Shown: positions 1 through 12,299 of the stretch, in pieces
How the letters are laid out: every line of letters starts with the position of its first letter
Position numbering within the stretch: the first letter of the stretch is position 1
The notes under the pieces: model-generated
What the model saw: only the letters and a program-made list of their open reading frames with translations
Database searches by the model: none
What the model was told of the DNA's origin: nothing
Program-made: the position numbers and the translations under genes
Source of the DNA: Silurus meridionalis
Taxonomy: Eukaryota; Chordata; Actinopteri; Siluriformes; Siluridae
NCBI RefSeq assembly: GCF_014805685.1
Contig: NC_060902.1
Location: 2,900,645 to 2,964,644, forward strand
Reading direction: 5' to 3'
DNA length: 64,000 bases

Positions 1-394
1 AAACCAATTAGTTTTGTGGCAAATCCAATTCCGCGATAAACCAACCGGGGGCGCCAGATTCGACCCGCATTTTCGGTTTCAGTTTACAAATTTTTTATTT
101 TATATAAGTTAAATAAAGACATTTGGTTATTTAGTAACCGATCATTTCACAATAAACTCAGCTATTCTATGTGCCAGAGTGGTTCAGAATCACTTCAGAT
201 AATGTAATTTAAGAAATAATACAAGGCAAGAGACTTTTTTATTCCTTATACCACAGCAATTGGCAAACAATAACAACGTTAAATTTATTTATGAACATTT
301 TAACTGTATATTAGATTTAACGTGAGGGATGTCTATGAAAGATTTACAGTAGTTCCTGTTATCATTTATGTTGTAGTCTCAAAACACTGTCCTC

Positions 395-395
<1 letters not shown>

Positions 396-438
<43 letters not shown>
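396..438. repeat. (CT)n microsatellite
   Basis: About 21 CT units followed by a T-rich tail. Confidence 0.95.
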
Positions 439-442
<4 letters not shown>

Positions 443-1808
443 CTCTCGAAAAAATAATTTGTAAAAAAGTTTTACAAAAAAATCAGACAGTATAAGCTGT
501 CTGTAAAGCATATTTAATTAAGAAATGTCACTACATTATTGATCAATTGATGTAACCTTTTGTAAATTCATTTACAATTATTACCAATCTGTCGTTTATG
601 TTGCAGCCAGAACAACTGTCTGAGCCGTACATATTTTCTGACCAATCAGATTTCAGGATAACGTTTCTCGGCAGATTGAACCGAGCGACTCTAAACATGT
701 CCCAGTTGCAGCCATTCACATGTATGTAAATCCGTTTCCCAGCTGCAGGTAGCTTAACTGGCTCAGAGGGTATTTCTGTGTGTTTATTTTTACTTATGTA
801 TAATGATTAATTAGGGAGAGAAATATATGTGCAGTCTCACCGCTCTAAAATGTGCCTCATCTGTTGTGTGCTAAAAAAAAACGTCGTATTGTGAAGAAAA
901 CAAAGCCGCTATGTAGCGTCTTCAGGGAAATATCATGCAACGGAGCGTTCACAAGGTTTAGTCGGATAATTCTGTGTTAGGCGATTTTAATGTTAAATAT
1001 AATTAAAATGTATTTTTAGCAAATATGAAAGGAAAGCGCACTTGTGACAGTAAAAATCTGCAGGATTTGCAGAAATCAATGCACGGAAAGTGCTGTAAAG
1101 ACCATTAGGAGAAGGGTATTATCATAGCTATCTACAGCTTGTATTAGAGTTTGTTTGGGTTATTGATTTATTGATTTGCAATGCATTAATACGTAAACCC
1201 AACACCTTATTGTGAGACATGATCCGGATTATAATGTTGGTTTTTGAAGCTGAAATTGATGCACAGCATATGTCCACAGTCTCCAAACGTTCACTCTCTG
1301 GCAGAGCTACATCTCTTTCTGCCAAGTTTTAGAAGTTGTGCTCCAATACGCCGGGCTCTAAAAATAATCGCACAGGAACATAGTACCGAGGATGTGTGGG
1401 ACTTGAGACTCATTCCTGTCTTACAAAGGCATTTCCATCGCAATTAGTCATAAGGCCTTTCGGGCTTGCACTTTAAAGAGACTTATCCCTGGCTCCCAGC
1501 TGTAATCTTCCTAAATGCTCTCTCCATCTACTTACTTTCCTTCTCATTATGTTTTGGCATTTCTATTTTAACTTCACCTTAAATCCTTGATAATTAAAAT
1601 GAGCTGTCTGTGATGAAGGATGGGTTTTTTTTATTATTTATTTATTTTTTGCAGGAACTGTTTGTTTGATACGTAATAGTAATCACAGAGAAAGTCCACT
1701 TTTTGTCAGCTTCAGCGTTTTGTTCTTGTGCCATGGTTAATAACGTTTGGACCTTTACTAACCATTGGTGTTATTATGTTCTAGTGAGCTTGATTTCTTT
1801 TCTGCTGA

Positions 1809-1810
<2 letters not shown>

Positions 1811-1882
<72 letters not shown>
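1811..1882. repeat. (TA)n microsatellite
   Basis: About 36 uninterrupted TA units. Confidence 0.97.
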
Positions 1883-1885
<3 letters not shown>

Positions 1886-2170
1886 AAGAGCAATATATGG
1901 CTCATCACCAGTTTTAAAAGCCAGAAAACGCACACTCATTCGACCTACTGTTAAGTAATAACTTGTACTACTGTGCTTCAGTGTTATATCGCAACCCTCC
2001 TCTGCCAGACTTGTCCTAAATCACACTAAAAACAACCTCCATTTCTCAACTCAGGGGAAGAGACTGCACTGAAACTCCTCTGACCGAGTACTCTGTTACT
2101 GCCGTAAACACGTTACCCTGCTAACAGCTGCGCTGGGGGTTGTTTATGATCCATGATGGCTATCCAAAAT

Positions 2171-2640
2171 ACAGAAGATACACAAAGACTTTCAGGTTGT
2201 AAAAGCAATGTGATTAATGCTGCCCGTGTGACATTTTTTGGTGCAAATCAAGCCAAAAGTTTGGACTGCTGATTCTATGTAGTTCTTCTACAAACCATTT
2301 CCACAAAGTTCTGGTGAATATAATATCTTAGGTGTAGCATTACAATTTCACAGAAACTAAAAAGCACAAACCCAAGAGCTGAATTTCATGAAGACATAAA
2401 GTTGAAGTGGAGGAACTCGAGTGTCCCCCTACAAAGCTCTGACCTCCTAAATCTCCCTGAACACTATTGGAATTGACTGAAAGACTAATGCTCTTGTAGC
2501 CGAACGAACACAAATCATTACAGCTTCACTCTAAAGTTTATTGAAAAGCAATCCTAGACTAATTCTGTAATTAAATGTCCAAGTAGAACATGGATTTAAT
2601 GTTCAGGTGTCCACAAACTTTTGGCAATGATCATATTTTA
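2171..2640 (+). mobile_element. Tc1/mariner-derived dispersed repeat, copy 1
   Basis: It holds the family's recurrent text: GTGTCCCCCTACAAAGCTC, then a decayed form of the transposase end (where intact copies read PDLNP.EH), GCTCTTGTAGCCGAACGAAC, and a right end GGTGTCCACAAACTTTTGGC. At least ten relatives occur in the window. Edges are approximate. Confidence 0.7.
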
Positions 2641-2886
2641 ACTTGTTTATCATAAAGCGAAAATTTCAAATCTTCCATATAAGCAGTGATAAGACCTTGT
2701 TGAGTACTTGTCCAGATGTTTGCGCGTTTAATCAAACCAGTGAAGTTCCCAAATTAAATTCCAGAAATTACAGGCTTACTTCCTGCAAAACATCCGATTA
2801 GCCTGAAATATTGAGCTCATGCATACTAATTCATCCTGCTTAAAGGGGATTGTGTTTATATTAAACCTTTGCAGGCTCTTTCCTTT

Positions 2887-2919
<33 letters not shown>

Positions 2920-2929
2920 GGAGTGAGTA

Positions 2930-5900
2930 GTGCTAGTCGGCTAATTGTCTCCAGCATTCAGCAAGCTGCATTTGTTTTGGTAACAGACGGCTCGAGGTCT
3001 CGCCTACACACAGCGTTTTGCCTGGTGATCTTGTGAATATTTAATATCACACCCATGCAATCCTTGCAAAATTGAAAAGTAGTCGAGCACAGAGAATGGC
3101 CTGCCGCACCTTCACTTCAAAAGAAAAATGAAGAACAACAGTAATGAAATTTCAAACAGCGCGCAAAGCTCATTTCATATGTGCACCCGTGAGCTGAATT
3201 CAGGGTTGCTATGGAAATGAGCGTCTCTGCTTCAACCGCCGCCAACCCTCCGAACTGGCAGGAGAGTCCGCAGAAAGAGCCTTTGCTCTCCGATATCAAA
3301 GTGCTTCAGTCTGCAGAAAAAAGGGGAGGAGGCGCAGACTTGAGACAACAATCTTGAGTGTAATTGGGTCACGACACAATTTCAGCATGTGGAGATCCAA
3401 TTTGATCATCACAGCGCTGACACAGAGGTGAGATTTGTAGGTCTCGGAGTTCACAGGCTCTGCTGAATGTTCATTTATCCATCTGCAATAAAAAAAGAAT
3501 CACATTTCAGCACAGTACAAATATTCTGTCACGTTAGCAGGTGCTGCGGCAAGAAAATCAATATGTCAAGTTCGCTGTGAATAGAAGCTCCTCTTAATCA
3601 AGTGGTTGCTTCCTTTTGGAGAAGGGTAACGAAGGACTCGTCACCATCTGACGGAGAACTCTCAAGCCCACAAATATTTACTCTTATACCGGTCAACATC
3701 TGCATTGTTTATATAATTTACAAAAATGCACCAGTGGCATATATGAATTACAGACCACTCGAAGTCGACACATTTTCCAATGGAAATTTTCTGATGCGCT
3801 CGTTCGAGTACTTGAGAAGAACATTGTGAGCATTGCTGCATTTTTACCCACATGAGGCACTGCACCTTTTCCTTCCTCGTGGTTGCAGGTCTGGAATTAA
3901 TATTAAATTGTGCCTCGAGTTCTCCACTAATGCAACATCAGCAAGAAGGACTATAATAATGGACGTCAGGCTGCAGCCGATTTACAGGGGACATTTAGGA
4001 GACAGGAAAGTGGAAGAAATATGAACGTCAGATACTGCAAAAGCCATCAGGCTAAAGAGGATTCCCCCAGAACCACATCAACAGCGTAGAGATAAACCAA
4101 TAAAAGCCGCTGCAGTGCTGATTGAGAAAGAAAGTGCACACGTGTGATTTTGAGAGTAAACAGCGTTTGAGAACTGGGATGCTAATTAAACGGAAGTCAA
4201 TAAAACGGATACCCCGCTGTTCCGCCGTGGGCCTGGAGGAAAGGATGACAAAGGCAGCGTTCAACTAAAACCCACTGGAACATACCGAGCTAATAGCTCA
4301 ACTAAAGGATGAAATTAGTCCCAAAGTTAGTTCTAAGTTAAAGAGAAAAGAGAGACTCTAACTAATTGAAAGTTTGAAAGCAGAGCACACGGATTGTAAA
4401 TGAGGGCCGTGGGCGCTTATAGGCCTACAGTTGATCTCAAGCTGTTCAAGCAGTTAATTAAAAAAAAGACAGGGAGAGAAGTGGCGAAGCAAATCAGTTA
4501 CAGATTGGAGAATTAATGTGCTTTGCGAGCCATGCCAGAAGAAAGCCACTCGCTTCGTTAACTAGAAAACGCCCGCCACGGGTTGAAGGAGGAGAAAAAA
4601 AGCCGTCCTTATTTATTCGTTAAACCGTTATTGAAAGTAAACAATCCATGCCTCCTATTTCGAAGAAAGAATGGGTAAAAAAAAAAAAAAAAGAGAGACC
4701 TGTGCATCTTCTTCTATTGTTTCTATGGCAACCCACCTCTGCATCATTCAGGGGGAGGCGAGAAAAGGCGTCGTCTGGAGAAATGTCTCTTTCCTTGAGC
4801 TCGCTTTTATGTTGCCGTCTCCTGGCGGATGGAACGTGACAGCTTGCCTTTAAACGATCAGGGAGATAGCAAAAGCGCAGAGTGAATGGCTGGGACTTCA
4901 ATGCGAAGGCCTTGGGGAGCGAGCCATGCCTCAGAATACCCTCACAGAAAATATTTGCTGCTGTCCGCATTATATATTGTACCCTTCATCGATAAGCCGT
5001 TTTGTGAGAGGTTCCACGTCGGCTGTCTTGACTTTCACAGTTAATTGGAAGAGAGTCTGTGCTTTTAAAACGACTTTCGTTCAAGTTCGTAGCTTCAGAT
5101 CCTGTCAGCTATTGGACCTCCACTGGGTGACATTAAAAAAATGATTATAGCAAATCTTCCTGTGATAGAGAAAGAGAGATAGCGCGAGTCCTCCCTCCCT
5201 CTTTTACAGCATGATTGAGCTTGATTAAGTGCTCAGCACTTTCAGGAGTCTGTACATACTTAACACTCCATCACCAGAGACCCCGGAGCACTCCACCTGG
5301 AGCAAGCCAGTCAAATCATTATTACAGTACAATTAGACGGCTTGTGATGATGCAAAGGTGCCTGGCGAAAAAAAAAATGTTTTGGTAATGAAGCTTTTCA
5401 GCTATTCATCCGGTCAGGGAGCCACCATCTGCTTATAGAGCGGAAAAATGACGCAGGACATTTTGTTGTTGGAGGAGGATTATAAAATGGATGTTTGTCT
5501 GAAGCATGTACCAAGGTGTTTCGAAGCCACAGTAGGGTTTAAAGCTTAACACAGCATCCGGTATTAATTAGCTTTGACTTTGATGAGTGCCAAAACCCAG
5601 TGGCGTGTCATACTAACCAAGCGCAGGTCTCTGGTGAAAAGAAGTGTCAGGGTAATGAGGAATCCGCGATGCTGCTTCGGCGAAGGCCTCGGTGGAATTA
5701 GTGTATTTCTTTGATGCCTCTCCTTCTAGGTGTCCTTGTGTATGTGTGCGATGGGGGGGCTGGGGGGCCTGGGAGTCGTTGCTGGGTGTATGATAGGGAA
5801 TCAAACAGATGGGGGGAGTGAGAAAGGTGGTTGCTTGGTTACTGATGGGATGCTAAGCTGCGCTACAACAACCCACTTCAAGCTAATTGTGTACACAGCC

Positions 5901-6540
5901 GAGGAGAGCTGCAGCAGAGCGGTCGTGCAAAAATCGATCGCGTCAACAGCCGTGCTGCTCCAAACGGAGCGCTATATCTCTCGCTCCGTTTCACTCTCCC
6001 TCTCGCTTTCTCTCGTCTGCTCGGATAAAAATAGGAGTGAAAAAATACTCCTGCGTGAATATCATCCGAAGAGGGTCAGAAGAGTAGGCTGAGTAGTGAA
6101 ATGATTCAGTCACGCTGAGACATGAAGTGAATGAGTAGCTGTAAAAAGCCGCTGTGTTGTAGGTTTTACAGTACGGCTGAAAGCGATGGGCGTTTTGTTT
6201 TGGATTAAGTAGGAATAAATATCATTGTATGCGGTTATCTACTTGTCCATATATTTAAAGATGCTTGATATGTACTCAAAAAAAATATAATTATCAGCTT
6301 TATTTAACATTAAACTACTACTTTTTTTTGTATTCATTGTTTTTTCAGCTGCTTTTGTTTACATGTAAATATGCTTATTTGCGTGATTCTTTTAGTAGTA
6401 GAAAAGGAGGTTTTGGGCTCATGATCATTGGAATAGAAATCAGTGTTTGAGTCATTAATATCATTCTATTAATAGATCACTGTGCTGAGAGTCACATTCG
6501 AGTCACATAAACTGAGTTGATTAGAGAGTCTTGCGATAAA
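2930..6540. other. Repeat-poor non-coding stretch upstream of klhdc8a
   Basis: No coding exon or familiar mobile element is seen. Complexity is high and GC is near 45 % in places, with stretches such as 4850-4950 and 5190-5380 that look non-random (CATGATTGAGCTTGATTAAG, GTGCTCAGCACTTTCAGGAG). Enhancers or an upstream klhdc8a non-coding exon could be here; neither can be proved from one sequence. Confidence 0.4.
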
Positions 6541-6544
6541 AATT

Positions 6545-6720
6545 AATTATAATAAATCACAGTACTTTGGATACTTAAGTACATTTAAAGGCAAATACTT
6601 TTGTACTTTTACCCAAGTGAAAGTTTAAAGGGACTCTTTTACTGGAGTCACATTTCACCAGCTGTATCTCTACTTTTACTCAAATACACGGTTTGTGTAC
6701 TTCGTCCACCACTGGTTGTT
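6545..6720. mobile_element. hAT-like repeat fragment before klhdc8a
   Basis: Has GATACTTAAGTACATTTAAA, ACTTTTGTACTTTTACCCAA and ends CTTCGTCCACCACTG, the terminal style of the repeat at 20190-20825. It ends about 100 bases before the first klhdc8a exon. Confidence 0.5.
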
Positions 6721-6818
6721 AGATGGTTGACTGTGTGTGATTTGCCGCCACAGGGTTTCTACCACAATCAGCAAGGCCACTTTTAACGACCACTAACCCT
6801 TCATTCAACTCCTTTTAG

Positions 6819-7219
6819 AACTCCTAGGAAGTGGTCGGGGGCAATGGCGGTGCCTGCGGCTCACGAGTTTCACTGGCAGAACCTGGCATGCCTCTCGAGC
6901 GGGCGCGTGTATCACTCTCTAGCCGAAGTTGGAGGGCAGATGTACATGTTGGGTGGCTGCGATGCCACCGGACGAGCCACAAACAGCATGGAGCTCTACT
7001 GCCCAGAGGTGGACCAGTGGGTGAACCTGCCCCCGATGCCCACGGCCAGAGCGGGCGCTGCTGTAGTAGTCTTAGGCAAGCAGCTTCTCGTCGTGGGAGG
7101 TGTAGGCAAGGGGCAGCACCCTCTCAAAGCAGTAGAGGCGTACAACACGGAGGAGGGCAAGTGGAGGAAGAGGAGTTCGCTGAGGGAGGAGTTGATGGGG
7201 GTCGCTATTACCACAAAAG
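6819..7219 (+). CDS. klhdc8a: klhdc8a first coding exon
   Basis: A pyrimidine-rich tract ending in TTTTAG at 6818 looks like an acceptor, so the exon probably starts at 6819 with 25 untranslated bases before the ATG at 6844. It encodes residues 1-125 (kelch blades one and two, start of three). It ends one base into codon 126 at an AAAG/GTTCGT donor. The upstream boundary is inferred; the coding part is firm. Confidence 0.85.
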
Positions 7220-7656
7220 GTTCGTTTTTTTTGTGATATCAATAAATAAATTAACGGACCGCTACAACACATTTTTTTTTTTAATTAAAGACTGACATTT
7301 ATTTAATGTTATGTTCATCTTTGTATCTTTTGTTTGCCATGTCTCTTATTCTAAACATAAAAAATATGAAGAAATAATTATATAAAACAGATTTAATTTC
7401 CCTCGAATCACACAATCCGGTTTAGGCTGAAAAGATGTTTTAGACACACGCAGGAAGGTGAAATGTTCCTCCGTGTTTGTGTGTAATCAGACGGCAGAGC
7501 CTTCGCTGTCGGTGGAATGGGAGCCGACCTGCTGCCCAGAAGCGTTCTCCAGCAGTACGACCTTCGCAAGGACGTCTGGGCTCTTTTGCCGCCGATGCCC
7601 ACCCCTCGCTATGATGCTAGCATCTGCCTTCAGGGATCCAAGATATATGTAGCAGG

Positions 7657-7714
<58 letters not shown>

Positions 7715-7749
7715 CTCTCTCCATCTGTCAGAACATTTCAAGGCTGTTC

Positions 7750-7803
<54 letters not shown>

Positions 7804-10800
7804 CCCCTTCTGCTTGTCAACCTATTTCACAAAAAGAATGTTCTCCCCCTCCCCAGGTGGGCGTCAATGCAAGCGTTTGGTAAAAGCATTTGAAGTTTTT
7901 GACATGGACAGTCGTACCTGGTCTTCATTACCCAGCATGCCTTGTAAGAGATCCTATTCAGGGGTGCTTTGGGACAACACAGGGCGCCTCTGCTGGCTGG
8001 GAGGTCTTCGTCAAGGAGGCATCCATCAGAGCTCCAAGTTCACCAAGAATGTCAGCATCTTTGACACCAGCCAAGGTATGATGTAAGAATTATTCGCTCA
8101 TCTTACCCGCACTTTTCCGCATTTCTGTGTTACGTGCATTGTTACAGGCTGAAAATAACATGATCGGAACCAAAACGAGTATTCCAATACCTACTCATAT
8201 GAAGTCCAGCTATGTGGAAATAAAGAGTGCATGTAAATACACCTGCTCACCTGTGAATCCGTTTAACAGATCGTAATAAAACAGTACCATGAAGATCAGC
8301 AAGCTATCAGAATAATAGCAATGAAGTTTATGCACCAAAATAAAAATCCCATACTCAAACATCTCGAAAAATCCAGATAGAGGATGCTCTCCACTGAACA
8401 TCCGAGACTGGACATAGAGAGAATTGAAGTTCTTCTGGCTTAAGTTGTTCCGTAGTTTGATTTCAGTTTCCCATGTTGAATACAATATGTTTTATGTTGC
8501 AATTTTAAGACAGAATATATAATGATGACGATTCAGAGGAATTCTCTTGTTTAGTAGCTCTGATTTTAAGATCTTTTTATACAAACTGCTTGGAAAAAGA
8601 ATAAAGTTTTAAGTTAATTCGACTAAATGAATTGCTGGGAATATGTGTTTTGTTCTTTTCTACAGCATAGATACGTTGTCTTATTTTAAGGAGTCTTACC
8701 AAGTGTAATTATCTTCCTGCACTGGCAGATCATTTAACTTTTCAGACAGTTATTTTTCAGTGCGTTGAGATGTTCATGCGCATACGACTTAATATTCCTC
8801 TGCATGTGGAAAGAAAAGTCCTTTCTGATCCTTTTAAGAAATCTGAGGACCTGTTCCAGGACAACTAGCCAACATCCACTGAGCGCAATAATGAGGGTGT
8901 TAATGATGTAAACAATAAGCTACGACCTTTAATCTCACCTGAGATGGTTCACTTTAATTTTTTTGGTTCAGACAGATCACACATTTATCTTTAAAGTGCG
9001 TTCGGCCCTTTCACAAACGGGCATTTGTAGCGCAAAAGAAAAGAAAAAGATGAAATAAAACCAGACGTTCTTTTCCCGTTCTGTCTCCAGGAAGACGCAG
9101 CTCTACCTCTGCCATGTTAATCTGTATTGTATGTGACTCTCAGCACACGCTTCGGTCTCCATAGCAAAAAATATGGGGACAAATTACTTCCCGAATAATA
9201 AAAGTTTAGCGCATCTACTAATAGTTATAAATAAATCATTTTTTACTGATGCAGATATGTAAAAAATAATGCATTGTGATATGTATCACAAAGCTCACTT
9301 TTTAAAATCCATGCTTTGCTATCCCCTATGTTCTCCTATTAGACTGTATACATGAAGAATACTCATACATTGTATCTATGGTACATCAAGTGTGATGTTT
9401 ATTCCACAAAAAATTCACTGTAGGTAAAAACAATGATAAAATACGTATGAGGTTTTTTTTTTTTTCATCCAGAAGAAGGTAATTTTTCAGAATCAAGCAG
9501 CACATGGATCTGAAGGATCATTATATTGCACAGCTTTATTCGCATTCAGAGATAAGTGCCATTTTCTGTTCGATTTTGATTCACATTAGCTTCAGGGCGG
9601 GGATAAAACAGAGATGATGGGAAGAAACAAGGTGTGACAAAATGTAAGGCTAGCTGAAATGAGTTATTGATTTCTCTGCAGGTACTTGCTGCTTGCTTTT
9701 GCCCTCTACTGTTTCCGTTCAAATGTGATCATTCCTAATCAGGCTCACAGAGCAAAACATCGCATAATAGTATTTTCTTTTCCTCATCATAGCCCTGAAG
9801 GTCTCTAGTAACTTGGGTAGGAAGACAGTGAGCCATTGTTAAATCCTCTTCTCTCTGCACACACTGCAGTAATAAATCATTTATCTTTTTTTAATTATTC
9901 CATTACTGCCACGTGTGTCACTCAACAGGTTTTGAAGGCGAGCTCGCAGGGAATCCGGGAGATTACGCCTTGATGTCTAATTTCCCTCAGCCGGGAACTA
10001 AAAGAGGCAATAAGATAATAAATCTCCCAATCTAATATAACCCGCGTATAAGATCGATAAGATCTGGGCGTGCATTGCAGGAGGGTGATTCAACAACACT
10101 ATTCAGAACCAGATGGCAATTTCTTATTTACAGAGCCGTTGCTCTTTTTAGTTCATCCTCATCGAGTCCATCTGCTTCACTGTCTTGTCTTCACACAGCC
10201 TGGCATTCAGATTTTCAGGAAAATGACACTTAATAAGCAAGATAAATAGTTTTGTTTGTTTAATTTTTGTTTATTAAAAAGCCGTTTTAATCCTTTACGG
10301 AGCCGCGTATTAAAACGTGCCCAACCATTTCCACGCTTCTTCGAAATTGATCTGGGAGGCATCAAGCGAGATTACCACCTCGTCCCTTAAATAAATAAAC
10401 AAATCAAAACATTTCTCAGGATTTCGGCGAGCAACAGAGTCAAATCTAGCCTGCCAAGAATCAATCAATATGTAGGGTAAAGTTGCTAAACTCCCCATTT
10501 TTCAGTCGAGTCAGGTAGCAGGGGCAAAAATCTCAACCACCCAGGCAATACTGATTCATTTACTCCAAAAAGCAAATAGAAACTGTTGGCTGAGGGAATC
10601 ATCCTAAAGAGCAAAGCCTGGCTTTCTCTCACTTCAGATTAATAACTGATTTGGGAAAGTCATTAGGTCTGGGATCGCTTTATTGCAGCTACACACGCAA
10701 GCCAGCATGAAGGAAGAAAACCGTTGCAGCATTAGAGACCAAGAAGAAACGGCTGTAGGCTCTGGCATCTATTCACCGATCTTCTTCTGGATGGAAGCGC

Positions 10801-11745
10801 TGCTTTTTTTTTTCTTTCTTTCTTTCTTTTTTTCTTGGCAGTCAGTTGTAACGCAAAGTATAAATAAGATGCCAAATTAACGTTTAATGTCTGACATGCA
10901 GAGGACTGAGAATCTCAGTTCTTCCTCCTCAAAGTGTTCTGGCTCAGTGCTTTATTGCAAACTTGTCCTTACAGTGACTGTTACAGGAAATGAAATCCAC
11001 TCTGTCAGATCTAATCAGAGGCAGCTTCTTCTAAACACTCAGTCCAATCATGAGTTGCTACAGTAGTTCGCACACAAACTCCACTACTTTAAATTATTCA
11101 GAGACTCGATGTACGAGACGACGAGCGCAGCGGCGGTGACAGCGGTAAAGTTTCGGTGCAGATGAGTGTATCGATGACTGGACAGATTGAGGGATTAAAG
11201 TAATGCTGCTCTGTTTTTTAGGTAGATATGAAGCACAGGGAAATCCTTCTCTTGCATAGCTGCAGTGGAGTTCAGGATGAATTTAAGGTGTTTGATACTC
11301 ATTGGGGTAAATGCATGTGTAATTATCTGCGACAGGATCTTGGCTGAAGTCTGAAGAAACCATTTCGATGAAGACGAAGCGGGCAGACTTTGCAGCAGCC
11401 GTCGTACGAGGAAGAATGGTCGTTGCCGGTGGATTGGGTACGTTCTAAAAAAACAACCCCAATAAAACACATATAACTACACAATAATCAAGAGCCTTAA
11501 TCCTGTGTATTTGTTCTTGTCGCCTGTTTTGCCCACCTGTAGGTCATCAGCCCTCAATGCTGGACACGGTCGAGGCTTTCCATCCTGGAAAAAGGAAATG
11601 GGAGAGTCTGGCTCCCATGACAACGCCCCGCTGCTCAGCGTCCAGCATCGTTATCCGTGACCGCCTGTTGGTTGTCGGGGGTGTCAATCAAATCCCAAGC
11701 TCTGCTCACGAGATTCTTTATGTGAAAGAAGAAGAGGTTGTTTAG
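6844..11745 (+). CDS. klhdc8a: Kelch domain-containing protein 8A, five coding exons
   Basis: Joined coding exons are 6844-7219, 7491-7655, 7857-8075, 11336-11437 and 11543-11745. They total 1065 bases and encode 354 residues (human KLHDC8A is about 350). All introns are GT-AG and all are phase 1. The product is a seven-blade kelch beta-propeller: the Gly-Gly pairs fall at residues 37, 85, 133, 181, 229, 285 and 333, a spacing of 48 except for 56 between blades five and six. Conserved stretches include PTARAG, AFEVFD, LGGLRQG, KRADF and VEAFHPGK. These fit KLHDC8A better than KLHDC8B as I recall the two families. There is no BTB, BACK or signal peptide, so the protein is probably cytoplasmic; the family's molecular role is poorly defined. 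The ATG sits in a good context (GGGCAATGG), 26 bases after a likely splice acceptor, which suggests an upstream non-coding exon I cannot place. Confidence 0.93.
7491..7655 (+). CDS. klhdc8a: klhdc8a coding exon 2
   Basis: It follows a TGTAATCAG acceptor and encodes residues 126-180, including the GGMG blade core and the PPMPTPRY and GSKIYVAG stretches typical of KLHDC8 proteins. It ends at GCAG/GTTTTG, directly in front of a long GT repeat. Confidence 0.92.
7661..7800. repeat. Two (GT)n microsatellites in klhdc8a intron 2
   Basis: GT runs at 7661-7711 and 7751-7800 are separated by about 39 bases. Together they make up half of the 201-base intron, and the first begins five bases past the donor GT. 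Confidence 0.97.
7857..8075 (+). CDS. klhdc8a: klhdc8a coding exon 3
   Basis: The acceptor is CCCCTCCCCAG. The exon encodes residues 181-253, completing the GGRQ blade core begun in exon 2 and adding [13 protein letters not shown] and LGGLRQGG. The donor is CAAG/GTATGA. Reading through the donor reaches a stop four codons later, which supports splicing here. Confidence 0.92.
8076..11335 (+). other. klhdc8a intron 3
   Basis: The gene's longest intron, 3.26 kb. It holds one dispersed-repeat fragment (8985-9170) and a high-complexity block at about 9830-10500 with GATA-type words (TAAGATAATAAATC, GATCGATAAGATCTGG) that could be regulatory. No exon is seen. Confidence 0.6.
8985..9170 (+). mobile_element. 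Dispersed repeat of unknown class, fragment in klhdc8a intron 3
   Basis: GTTCTTTTCCCGTTCTGTCT followed by GCTCTACCTCTGCCATGTTA and ATGTGACTCTCAGCACACGC match 24910-25015 almost base for base. Confidence 0.7.
11336..11437 (+). CDS. klhdc8a: klhdc8a coding exon 4
   Basis: This short exon was found by extending the kelch reading frame: it encodes a GSWLKSEE start, then [12 protein letters not shown] and the VVAGGLG blade core (residues 254-287). The acceptor is ATCTGCGACAG and the donor TTGG/GTACGT. It lies 3.26 kb after exon 3 and has no ATG-started open frame of its own. Confidence 0.9.
11543..11745 (+). CDS. klhdc8a: klhdc8a last coding exon
   Basis: The acceptor is CCCACCTGTAG. It encodes residues 288-354: [27 protein letters not shown] and the seventh GG core VVGGVNQ. 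It ends KEEEVV and a TAG stop. The acidic tail differs from the mammalian end as I recall it. Confidence 0.93.
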
Positions 11746-12275
11746 ATCGTTCGAGAATTCGCTTTCGTCATGACCGTAGACTTGCGGAAAAAAAACAAAA
11801 CAAGCTTCAATACATTAGATCGGATCCAATCCAAAGCACAAAGCTTTTAGCTATAGATCTCCGTTCTATTCTACAGCACAAACACACAAAAGACAATCCA
11901 CTTGTCGATCTGAAAACTGTAGAGGAGCATGTGAGAGTGTAGTTTATGATGTCACGTGATTCGGATTCGTGCGCAATTCCGAAGAGATATTTGCAGGGTA
12001 TTTATTTTATTTGTAGCTTTACTTCAAACGGTCAGCTTGTTATCGCTGTAGATTTCTATTCCGAATTATGGCCTTGAGAATTCGTTGTTTCTTTGTCAAA
12101 CCGAAGTTTCTATGGAGAACAGGTGCACCGCCGGGGAAGCCTCGTCAAATTACTCTTTATGTCAGCTGTTTTTTTTGGTGCCTGCACTTTGTGAATTGTG
12201 ATGTATTCTAATGAGCTCCTTAGGATTTGAATATCTGACTGTTTCTCGGAAATTCTTCGGCTTTGGAAAAAAAAA

Positions 12276-12281
12276 AATAAA
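12276..12281 (+). terminator. Possible klhdc8a polyadenylation signal
   Basis: AATAAA lies about 530 bases after the stop codon, the first such hexamer downstream. It sits at the end of an A-run and lacks a strong GT-rich element just after it, so its use is uncertain. Confidence 0.3.
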
Positions 12282-12299
12282 GCCCGGAGGAGATTTATC

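Larger units (their letters stand above)
1..2170. other. Non-coding, no gene seen
   Basis: AT-rich DNA with a (CT)n and a (TA)n tract. The open frames present are short, lack codon character and match nothing I recognise. Confidence 0.6.

Noticed and set aside
7517..7893. Frames running on from klhdc8a exon 2 into Cys-Val repeats
   Set aside because: The reading is intron 2; splicing at 7655/7857 restores the kelch sequence GGRQ exactly.
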